Notes under the pieces: generated by a model
The model's database searches: none
Seen by the model: only the letters and a program-made list of their open reading frames with translations
What the model was told of the DNA's origin: nothing
Made by a program: the position numbers and the translations under genes
Shown here: positions 1-5,207 of the stretch, one piece after another
How the letters are laid out: each line of letters starts with the position of its first letter
Position numbering within the stretch: the first letter of the stretch is position 1
From: an uncultured Actinomyces sp.
Lineage (GTDB): Bacteria; Actinomycetota; Actinomycetes; Actinomycetales; Actinomycetaceae
DNA: 5,497 nucleotides
Direction of reading: 5' to 3'
Assembly: GCA_915063485.1 (NCBI GenBank)
Contig: CAJZDJ010000102.1
Span: forward strand, 1-5,497

Positions 1-1097
1 CCGTCGGCGCTATGCAGGTGCCCATACAGGCCCGGCCAGGGAATATTGATGTCGGTGGATTTAAGTAGCGCATCTAAATCCACCCCCCACTTCCATAGTT
101 TGGTGGTGGCAATCAGGGTTACCACCAGTAGGTAGGGGGTGAGGGCCAGCACTACGCGGCTAATGCTTAGGCCCTCAACGGAAGCTTTAGAGTGCTGCTC
201 GGGCGGCGTCGTCGGAGTCCAAAACAGCAAGAAAATATAGGTGGCTGCCAGGGTAAAAAGCGCCGTGGCCACGCCGGTAAGCTCAAAAGAAAGCAGCGGC
301 ATAAAAAGATGACCCAGTGCGGAAGTAACGCCGGTAACCAACGCTAGCGGCCACAGCTGACGCACACCCCGGCGCCCGTCAAGCATAAGTAGCAGTAAAA
401 ATGGGACCACCAGCGCCAAGGGGGCAATCAGGCGTCCCATAAGTAGAGAAATGTGGGCAGGATCCACGCCGCCCATACGGCCGGCGGTGAGCACCGGCGT
501 GGCCATGGCGCCGTAAGCCAAATAAACCAGGTTACCCAGCAAACACAGCAGCACAGCTCTAATCTTGGGTAACCCCAGCGTGGCCAGCATGGCGCAGGTA
601 ATGGCTACCGGCGCCCCAAAACCAGCTAAACCCTCCAGCAAGTTACAAAATGTGTAGGCCACAATCAGGGCCTGGATGCGGATGTCAGCCTTACCGATAC
701 TGGAAAAAACCGCACGCAAATCTTGTGAGCGGTTAGAAAACTCGGTCAGGTTATACAGCCACACGGCCCCCACCACGATAAAAATCATGGGCATAACCGC
801 AAACGCCAGCCCCTGTGAGGCCGACAGCAGCGTCATAGACACCGGCATTTTAAAGACCGTTATAGCCAGCACAACTGCCAGGGCTAAAGCCAGCAGAGCA
901 CAACGGTGAGTTTTAACTTTAAACCCACCCAGTAGCGCAAAAAAAGCAATCAGCGGGGAGGCTCCCACCAGGGCGGACAGGTACACGTTGCCAGCCACTG
1001 CAGTGGTTGAGGGGGTAAATGTAAGCGGCAGACTAGCGGCGACAGTGGCGTTTGTAGCCCCGTGCGCGGCTGCCAGTGCAGCGACACTAAACGGCAT
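1..1097 (-). CDS. LctP-family L-lactate (glycolate) permease, N-terminal part, truncated by window edge
   Basis: This encodes an integral membrane carrier of the LctP family, expected to import L-lactate and possibly other 2-hydroxy acids with protons across the cytoplasmic membrane. 365 codons are visible out of about 550 usual for the family, and the C-terminal third lies off the left edge. Translating the minus strand from ATG at 1097 gives a Thr/Ala-rich N-terminus of about 38 residues. Successive hydrophobic segments follow at roughly 39-57, 66-82, 97-117, 143-165, 180-200, 224-240, 248-268, 274-292 and 314-332. The diagnostic family stretch is LLEGLAGFGAPVAIT at 153-167, which closely matches the E. 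coli LldP segment FLEGAAGFGAPVAIT as I recall it. YGAMATPVLTAG at 195-206 corresponds to the LldP FGAMGIPILVAG region. The start is well supported: an in-frame TAG lies 12 nt upstream (1110-1112) and AGGG precedes the ATG by 6 nt. The exact substrate cannot be read from sequence, so no symbol is given. Confidence 0.88.
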   Translation of the reverse strand, partial: MPFSVAALAAAHGATNATVAASLPLTFTPSTTAVAGNVYLSALVGASPLIAFFALLGGFKVKTHRCALLALALAVVLAITVFKMPVSMTLLSASQGLAFAVMPMIFIVVGAVWLYNLTEFSNRSQDLRAVFSSIGKADIRIQALIVAYTFCNLLEGLAGFGAPVAITCAMLATLGLPKIRAVLLCLLGNLVYLAYGAMATPVLTAGRMGGVDPAHISLLMGRLIAPLALVVPFLLLLMLDGRRGVRQLWPLALVTGVTSALGHLFMPLLSFELTGVATALFTLAATYIFLLFWTPTTPPEQHSKASVEGLSISRVVLALTPYLLVVTLIATTKLWKWGVDLDALLKSTDINIPWPGLYGHLHSAD

Positions 1098-1134
1098 GAA
1101 GGACCCTGGCTAAGTACAACATTTTTCTTCAGTG

Positions 1135-1143
1135 ATCATAACA
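1135..1143 (-). promoter_or_regulatory. Candidate extended -10 promoter of the LctP permease
   Basis: On the minus strand the sequence reads TGTTATGAT: a TGn extension directly before TATGAT, which matches the -10 consensus at five of six bases. It ends 37 nt before the permease ATG, giving an expected 5' leader of about 30 nt. There is no convincing -35 hexamer 16-19 bp upstream, which fits an extended -10 promoter. It implies the permease is transcribed separately from glpD. The site is seen in sequence; its activity is inferred. Confidence 0.5.
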
Positions 1144-1251
1144 AGTTTTAGACGGCTGCTTGCACACCTAGGCACTAATAGCGACGTCGAGTTGCCCCAG
1201 TAGGTGACAAAGGTGCTTTACCAGGCAGACATATGGGTATAAGGGCATACA

Positions 1252-1287
1252 TAAGGGCGCCGCCCAAGTAAATAGGCGACGCCCTTA
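1252..1287 (-). terminator. Hairpin terminator downstream of glpD
   Basis: Arms 1252-1264 and 1275-1287 form a 13-bp GC-rich stem around a 10-nt loop. On the plus strand there is one C/A mismatch (1260 with 1279). In minus-strand RNA the same pair becomes a G-U wobble and the stem is continuous, so the structure is best suited to the transcript of glpD, which stops 38 nt upstream. After the stem the minus strand reads TTATGTATGCCCTTATA, T-rich but without a clean T-run, so termination efficiency is uncertain. It shares the 11-mer ACATAAGGGCG with the hairpin after glpK. Confidence 0.65.
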
Positions 1288-1324
1288 GTGAGTATTAGTT
1301 AACTCAGGTTTGGATTAGTTAACT

Positions 1325-3085
1325 TTAGACCTGGCCTAGGCCGTCCAGGTGAGCGGCTGCGGCGGCGTCCTCAGTCTCCTTCTCGGCCTGCGCCAGGGCG
1401 GTGCAGCGGCGAGCGTAGGCGGCGATCTCAGCGGCGACGTCGTCCTTGGACCAGCCCAGCAGCGGGGCGGCGATCTCAGCAATCTCGTCAGCAGCAGCCA
1501 GACCGTGGTCGCGGTGCTCCAGGTCTAGGCGCACGCGGTGAACGATGATGTCGTCCAGGTGCAGGGCGCCCTCGTGGGTGACGGCCCAAGCAACCTCAGC
1601 CTTCAAGAAGGCGGGGGCGGACTTTAGCGGCTGGCCGTATTCAGGCTTAGCGTCGATCAGCTCAAGCAGGTCCTGGGTCTCAGCGCCGTAGCGCGAAAGC
1701 AGGTGGTCAACGCGGGCCAGGGTCCAGCCGTGGGCGCGGGCAATCTCACCGGAGCGGGCGGTGACCTCGTCCAGGCCTGCAGCACCCACCAGAGCCAGGC
1801 GCTCGGTGCAGGTGGGGTGTACCTTGGTCTGCTCCACACCGAGGGCGAAGTCGACGGCGTCGGCAGCCATCACGCGGTAGGTGGTCAGCTTACCGCCGGC
1901 GATGGAGGTTAGGCCGGGGGCTACCTCGGTGACGGTGTGCTCACGCGAAACCTTGGTTGAGGCGGTCTCGCCGCTCTCGCCTTCCTTAACGCCCGGCTGC
2001 AGCAGCGGACGCAGGCCAGCGTAGACGCCAATGATGTCCTTACGGCTAATGGGCTTTTCTAGCACCGCGTTGGCGTGCTCCAACACATAGTCGATGTCGG
2101 CGCTGGTGGCCACCGGGTGGTCGATGTTCTCGTGCCAAGCGGTGTCGGTGGTGCCGATAACCCAGTAGCGCGGCCATGGGATGATGAACAGCACGGACTT
2201 CTCAGTGCGCAGGAAGATACCGGTCTCAGCCTCAATAGCCTCCTTGGGAACCACAATGTGGATACCCTTACTGGCCAGCACCTTTAAACCGTTGGTGACG
2301 CCAGCTAGCTCCTGAGTCTGCTCAGTCCACACACCGGTGGCGTTGATGACGCGACGCGAGTAGATGTCGCGTACAACCTTCTTGCCGGCCTTGGCGCTGG
2401 CCTCAAGGTCCTCCACTCGGGCACCGATAACGCGGCCATGGTCGTTCTTTAGGTACTCCACAACCTTGGTGCGGGTGGCAGCCAGGGCGCCGTTCTCGAC
2501 GGCGGTACGCACCAGGGAGATGACCAGACGGGAGTCATCCACGCGAGCGTCGTAGAACTTGATAGCGCCAGCCAGGCCAGAGGTGTCTAGCGAGGGGGCT
2601 AGACGCTTGGTGCCCTTGGCGGTCAGGTGGTGCTGCACCGGCACAGTGGCCTTACCGCGTGCACCTAGCAGCGCCAAGGCGTCGTACATACCCACACCCA
2701 CGGCCGAGTAGGCGCGCTCAACCTCGTGCTTTAGCGGCCATAGGAAAGGCTGGGCCTTAACTAGGTGCGGGGCGGTCTCAGTAAGTAGGCGGCCACGCTC
2801 TGCCAGAGCCTCAGCCACCAGCGGGAAGTCAAGCTGGTAAAGGTAGCGCAGACCACCGTGCACTAGCTTGGAAGACCAGGAGGAAGTACCTGCCGCCCAG
2901 TCACCCATTTCCACGATACCGGTGCGCAGCCCACGGCTGGCGGCATCCACAGCGATACCTGCACCAGTGACGCCACCGCCGACAACTAAGATGTCTAGAC
3001 CTTCAGCGTCAGTCATTGCATCAAGTGCCGCCTGGCGCTTTTCGGCATTGAGAGCGCTAGATGGCAAAGAAGTGTTTGCGGACAT
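1325..3085 (-). CDS. glpD: FAD-dependent glycerol-3-phosphate dehydrogenase (aerobic type)
   Basis: GlpD oxidises sn-glycerol-3-phosphate to dihydroxyacetone phosphate with FAD and donates electrons to the membrane quinone pool; it is a peripheral protein on the inner face of the membrane. The 586-residue protein opens with a dinucleotide-binding fold, VVGGGVTGAG, with Gly36, Gly38 and Gly41. The family segment GTSSWSSKLVHGGLRYL follows at 66-82. Other conserved blocks are FYDARVDDSRL (177-187), NATGVWT (248-254), IGTTDT (310-315), GVYAGLRPLL (353-362) and GGKLTTYR (397-404). Arg80, Arg359 and Lys399 probably correspond to E. coli substrate-binding Arg54, Arg317 and Lys354, by alignment from memory. 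The region after about 430 fits the helical DAO C-terminal domain. Trp70 replaces the Arg or Ala found in many GlpDs, which I recall as usual in actinobacterial forms. The ATG at 3085 is preceded by a strong GGAGGA at 3091-3096. A 304-bp, hairpin-rich gap separates it from glpK, so it may have its own promoter. Confidence 0.96.
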   Translation of the reverse strand: MSANTSLPSSALNAEKRQAALDAMTDAEGLDILVVGGGVTGAGIAVDAASRGLRTGIVEMGDWAAGTSSWSSKLVHGGLRYLYQLDFPLVAEALAERGRLLTETAPHLVKAQPFLWPLKHEVERAYSAVGVGMYDALALLGARGKATVPVQHHLTAKGTKRLAPSLDTSGLAGAIKFYDARVDDSRLVISLVRTAVENGALAATRTKVVEYLKNDHGRVIGARVEDLEASAKAGKKVVRDIYSRRVINATGVWTEQTQELAGVTNGLKVLASKGIHIVVPKEAIEAETGIFLRTEKSVLFIIPWPRYWVIGTTDTAWHENIDHPVATSADIDYVLEHANAVLEKPISRKDIIGVYAGLRPLLQPGVKEGESGETASTKVSREHTVTEVAPGLTSIAGGKLTTYRVMAADAVDFALGVEQTKVHPTCTERLALVGAAGLDEVTARSGEIARAHGWTLARVDHLLSRYGAETQDLLELIDAKPEYGQPLKSAPAFLKAEVAWAVTHEGALHLDDIIVHRVRLDLEHRDHGLAAADEIAEIAAPLLGWSKDDVAAEIAAYARRCTALAQAEKETEDAAAAAHLDGLGQV

Positions 3086-3090
3086 CTCTA

Positions 3091-3096
3091 TCCTCC
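3091..3096 (-). promoter_or_regulatory. Strong Shine-Dalgarno of glpD
   Basis: GGAGGA on the minus strand lies 5 nt before the ATG at 3085. It is close to the ideal anti-16S match and fixes this start over internal candidates. It is stronger than the glpK site, which may help balance dehydrogenase against kinase if both came from one transcript. Confidence 0.8.
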
Positions 3097-3106
3097 AAAA
3101 TTAAGG

Positions 3107-3129
3107 AACTGTTCAAACAGGTAACAGTT
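3107..3129. promoter_or_regulatory. Candidate operator dyad upstream of glpD
   Basis: The plus strand shows AACTGTT (3107-3113) and its exact reverse complement AACAGTT (3123-3129), 9 bp apart. A second, tighter palindrome, CTGTTCAAACAG at 3109-3120, overlaps it with 5-bp arms around CA. It lies 22-44 bp before the glpD start codon, just upstream of the Shine-Dalgarno. The placement suits a repressor site or a leader hairpin. The hexamer GTTCAA inside it recurs at 5131-5136 in the divergent control region. The binding protein is unknown; the SorC-type product at 5208 is one guess. Confidence 0.35.
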
Positions 3130-3221
3130 TGGTTCATGTAAGTGGGCCTGCCAATAGTCGTGAACGTGCGTGCAGTGAGCTAACAGACCCTCCAAAATAT
3201 GCCCAGTTAAGCCAATAAATT

Positions 3222-3256
3222 GCGCTTTTATATGGCCATAAAACCCATTAAAGCGC
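3222..3256. repeat. Nested inverted repeat upstream of glpD
   Basis: Outer arms GCGCTTT (3222-3228) and AAAGCGC (3250-3256) are perfect 7-bp complements 21 bp apart. Between them lies the perfect 10-bp palindrome TATGGCCATA (3231-3240). The inner part is AT-rich and includes TATAAA on the minus strand, so the element could be an operator over a glpD promoter. Sequence symmetry is direct observation; the role is inferred. Confidence 0.35.
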
Positions 3257-3263
3257 TATAAAC

Positions 3264-3300
3264 ACATAAGGGCGGGTCCACATTAGACCCACCCTTATGT
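3264..3300 (-). terminator. Hairpin terminator downstream of glpK
   Basis: Arms 3264-3278 and 3286-3300 make a 15-bp stem with a 7-nt loop. The only plus-strand mismatch (C3273 with A3291) becomes a G-U wobble in minus-strand RNA, so the stem is continuous in the glpK transcript. It is followed on that strand by the T-rich stretch TTATGTGTTTATAG. It lies about 90 nt past the glpK stop. This is the most terminator-like of the three hairpins in the gap. Confidence 0.65.
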
Positions 3301-3306
3301 ATTGTG

Positions 3307-3336
3307 TTTCTAACCGTAGGGGATGACGGTTAGAAA
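3307..3336. repeat. Perfect 11-bp inverted repeat after glpK
   Basis: TTTCTAACCGT (3307-3317) and ACGGTTAGAAA (3326-3336) are exact reverse complements around an 8-nt loop. Neither strand has a T-run after it: the minus strand continues CACAATACATAAGG. It may be an RNA stability hairpin or a protein site rather than a stand-alone terminator. It sits immediately before the stronger hairpin at 3264-3300 in the direction of glpK transcription. Confidence 0.5.
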
Positions 3337-3344
3337 GCCCTAAA

Positions 3345-3379
3345 TTAGCCTGGCTTATATGCGGCTAAGCCCGGCCTAA
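3345..3379 (-). repeat. Imperfect hairpin just past the glpK stop
   Basis: TTAGCCTGGCTTA (3345-3357) pairs with TAAGCCCGGCCTAA (3366-3379), with one mismatch and one single-base bulge, around an 8-nt loop. It begins about 10 nt after the glpK stop codon. It is the first of three successive hairpins and may protect the 3' end of glpK mRNA. Confidence 0.35.
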
Positions 3380-3389
3380 AAGGGACGAA

Positions 3390-4928
3390 TCACTCCAGCT
3401 CAGCATCGACGTCGGCGTCGACCCAGTCCAGGGTCTTGGTTACGGCCTTCTTCCACAGACGGTACAGGCGATCGCGGTGCTCCTGCTCCATGGCGGGCTC
3501 CCAGCGGGCACCCTCAGCCCAGTTGTCCACCACGTCCTGCGTGCCGGACCAGAAGCCGACGGCGATACCGGCCGCGTAGGCAGCGCCTAGAGCGGTGGTC
3601 TCAATGACCTTGGGGCGAACTACGGGTACGCCGGCTACGTCAGCCTGGAACTGCATCAGCAGACGGTCGTTGGTCATGCCGCCGTCAACCTTGATTTCGG
3701 TTAGCGGCACGCCAGAGTCGGCGTTCATGGCCTGCAGCACGTCCAGGGTCTGGTAGGCGGTGGATTCCTCGACGGCGCGAGCAATGTGGGCCTTGTTGAC
3801 GTAGCGGGTTAGACCCACCAGGGCGCCACGGGCGTCAGGACGCCAGTAGGGGGCGAACAGGCCGGAGAAGGCGGGCACGAAGTAGGCGCCACCGTTGTCC
3901 TCCACCGAAGCAGCCAGCTCCTCAATGTCGCGGGAGTTGGTAATCAGGCCCAAGTTGTCGCGCATCCACTGCACCAGCGAGCCGGCCACGGCAATGGAGC
4001 CTTCCAGGGCGTATACCGCCGGCTGGTCACCGATCTGGTAGCACACGGTGGTCAACAGGCCGTTCTTAGAGGGGACCGGGGTGGTGCCGGTGTTCATGAG
4101 CATGAAGCAGCCGGTGCCGTAGGTGTTCTTAGCCTGGCCCTTGTTGAAGCAGGCCTGACCGAAGGTGGCGGCTTGCTGGTCGCCGAGGATACCGGCGATG
4201 GGGGTGTCAACTAGTAGGCCGTTCTTGCGTCCGTAACCGAAGATGCCTGAGGAGGGCTTAATTTCGGGCAGCATAGACATGGGGATGCCCATGTCGGCGG
4301 CAATTTCCTCGTTCCAAGACAGGGTGTCCAGGTTCATCAGCATGGTGCGCGAGGCGTTGGTGACGTCAGTGGCGTGCACGCCGCCGTCGACGCCGCCGGT
4401 GATGTTCCACAGTACCCAGGTGTCGGTGTTACCAAAGAGCAGGTCACCAGCTTCAGCCTTCTCGCGGGCGCCGGGGACGTTTTCCAAAATCCAGGCGATC
4501 TTGGGGCCGGAGAAGTAGGTGGCTAGGGGTAGACCCACCTTGGCCTTGTAACGGTCAGTGCCTAGCTCGCTGCCGGCGGCTAGACGGTCGCAGATCTTCT
4601 GGGTACGGGTGTCCTGCCAGACGATGGCGTTGTAGATCGGCTTACCGGTGGTCTTGTCCCACACCACGGCGGTTTCACGCTGGTTGGTGATACCGATGGC
4701 GGCCACCTCGTGGCGGTTGGTTTCAGCCTCAGCTAGTACCCCGCCAACTACGGAGCGCACGTTGGCCCAGATTTCTTCGGGGTCGTGCTCAACCCAGCCG
4801 GGCTTGGGGGTGTAGTTGGTGTGCTCTAGCTGGTTCATGGCCACGATAGAGCCGTCGTGATCGAACAGGATTGCCCGTGAGGAAGTAGTGCCCTGGTCAA
4901 TGGCGATTACATATTTCTTCTCGGTCAT
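3390..4928 (-). CDS. glpK: Glycerol kinase
   Basis: GlpK phosphorylates glycerol with ATP to sn-glycerol-3-phosphate in the cytoplasm, trapping it and supplying GlpD. At 512 residues it is slightly longer than the usual 500 or so. The FGGY N-domain begins with IDQGTTSSR (10-18, nucleotide-binding loop). Glycerol-site residues fall at Arg84 and Glu85 in NQRET (82-86), Trp104, Tyr138 and the catalytic-base candidate Asp250 in GDQQAA. The C-domain shows [12 protein letters not shown] (270-281), GLFAPYW (356-362), VDGG (414-417) and ETTALGAAY (443-451). The loop between PSS (225-227) and PIAG (243-246) lacks the His phosphorylated by HPr in Firmicutes and the GKGGTR motif that binds fructose-1,6-bisphosphate in E. 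coli. Both known controls may therefore be absent. The start ATG at 4928 has AAGGGA about 6 nt upstream. It is divergent from the SorC-type regulator. Confidence 0.97.
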   Translation of the reverse strand: MTEKKYVIAIDQGTTSSRAILFDHDGSIVAMNQLEHTNYTPKPGWVEHDPEEIWANVRSVVGGVLAEAETNRHEVAAIGITNQRETAVVWDKTTGKPIYNAIVWQDTRTQKICDRLAAGSELGTDRYKAKVGLPLATYFSGPKIAWILENVPGAREKAEAGDLLFGNTDTWVLWNITGGVDGGVHATDVTNASRTMLMNLDTLSWNEEIAADMGIPMSMLPEIKPSSGIFGYGRKNGLLVDTPIAGILGDQQAATFGQACFNKGQAKNTYGTGCFMLMNTGTTPVPSKNGLLTTVCYQIGDQPAVYALEGSIAVAGSLVQWMRDNLGLITNSRDIEELAASVEDNGGAYFVPAFSGLFAPYWRPDARGALVGLTRYVNKAHIARAVEESTAYQTLDVLQAMNADSGVPLTEIKVDGGMTNDRLLMQFQADVAGVPVVRPKVIETTALGAAYAAGIAVGFWSGTQDVVDNWAEGARWEPAMEQEHRDRLYRLWKKAVTKTLDWVDADVDAELE

Positions 4929-4934
4929 AATTCA

Positions 4935-4940
4935 TCCCTT
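4935..4940 (-). promoter_or_regulatory. Shine-Dalgarno of glpK
   Basis: AAGGGA on the minus strand lies 6 nt before the glpK ATG, within GGAAGGGATG. The spacing is normal and supports the chosen start. The following [15 protein letters not shown] agrees with the usual family N-terminus. Confidence 0.65.
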
Positions 4941-4948
4941 CCACTTCG

Positions 4949-4961
4949 TTGTGACGCACAA
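4949..4961. promoter_or_regulatory. Small dyad in the glpK leader
   Basis: TTGTG (4949-4953) and CACAA (4957-4961) are perfect 5-bp complements around ACG, 21-33 bp before the glpK start. The half site resembles the TGTGA of CRP/GlxR sites, but the 3-bp spacer is wrong for that family. A repressor site or a small leader hairpin is possible. Confidence 0.25.
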
Positions 4962-5006
4962 AGATTCTCCAAGGCGATTTGTTTGGCTTGGCGAACCCTG
5001 GCACTG

Positions 5007-5024
5007 TCGGACCTCTAAGTCCGA
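5007..5024. promoter_or_regulatory. Inverted repeat in the divergent control region
   Basis: TCGGAC (5007-5012) and GTCCGA (5019-5024) are exact 6-bp complements with a 6-bp centre, extended by a G-T pair outside. It lies about 80 bp upstream of the glpK start codon and is a reasonable operator candidate. No copy is seen upstream of glpD or the permease. Confidence 0.3.
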
Positions 5025-5109
5025 TGCGTTAATGCTTGGACCTAACCTAACCTCCCAGCTAGGCCCACAGACCTCTTTTTCCCGAAAGCGGTAAAAGGGG
5101 CCAAGCAGT

Positions 5110-5129
5110 AGTGTAATGCGCGATACAAT
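5110..5129. promoter_or_regulatory. Candidate overlapping divergent promoters on an imperfect palindrome
   Basis: The plus strand has TACAAT at 5124-5129, a -10-like hexamer pointing at the regulator gene. The minus strand has TACACT (complement of 5110-5115) pointing at glpK, with TTGAAC 15 bp upstream (complement of 5131-5136). The two hexamers lie back to back in an imperfect palindrome, TGTA-nn-GCGC-nn-TACA (5112-5127). No good -35 is seen for the plus direction, and the 15-bp spacer on the minus side is short. If real, one bound protein here would control both genes. Confidence 0.3.
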
Positions 5130-5191
5130 CGTTCAAGAATTTCCATGCACGGCCCGACGCGGCGCTAGCTTGGGGCAAACTTTACTAAACC

Positions 5192-5199
5192 GAAGAAGG
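5192..5199 (+). promoter_or_regulatory. Shine-Dalgarno of the SorC-type regulator
   Basis: GAAGAAGG lies 8 nt before the ATG at 5208. An in-frame TAG occupies 5205-5207, directly before the ATG, so no longer in-frame form is possible. This makes 5208 the best start over the Met codon at residue 7. Confidence 0.6.
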
Positions 5200-5207
5200 C
5201 AGCTTAG

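Larger units (their letters stand above)
3086..3389. other. 304-bp non-coding gap between glpK and glpD
   Basis: I find no credible gene here. From the glpK side, in minus-strand order, it holds an imperfect hairpin at 3345-3379, a perfect hairpin at 3307-3336 and a terminator-like hairpin at 3264-3300. Then come a nested dyad at 3222-3256, AT-rich DNA with -10-like hexamers such as TATAAA (complement of 3227-3232), a dyad at 3107-3129 and the glpD Shine-Dalgarno. No -35/-10 pair with good spacing stands out, so I do not assign a glpD promoter, although the layout suggests one exists here. Confidence 0.6.

Noticed and set aside
676..909. Plus-strand open frame of 77 codons
   Set aside because: It lies antisense within the LctP permease, whose conserved motifs are clear in the minus frame. 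It has no ribosome site and a low-complexity product.
1703..2555. Several open frames of 60-70 codons on both strands inside glpD
   Set aside because: They are shadows of the GC-biased glpD codons. None has a recognisable motif or a convincing ribosome site.
2868..3104. Plus-strand frame across the glpD start
   Set aside because: It is antisense to the FAD-binding region of glpD, and its Ser/Pro/Ala-rich product mirrors that domain's codons.
3086..3389. Riboswitch or small RNA gene in the glpK-glpD gap
   Set aside because: The hairpins are separate simple stems with no recognisable aptamer core or promoter-terminator pair marking a small RNA.
4243..4518. Plus-strand frame of 91 codons
   Set aside because: It is fully antisense to conserved glpK sequence and has no family resemblance.
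4949..4961. CRP/GlxR binding site
   Set aside because: TGTGA is present, but the partner half site is 3 bp rather than 6 bp away, so it does not fit that consensus. It is kept only as an unnamed dyad.
5041..5055. Tandem CCTAA repeat as a functional array
   Set aside because: There are only two exact copies and one degenerate copy, too few to distinguish from chance.
4888..5094. Plus-strand frame of 68 codons spanning the glpK start and leader
   Set aside because: It begins antisense to the GlpK nucleotide-binding loop, has no ribosome site and runs through the dyads of the control region.
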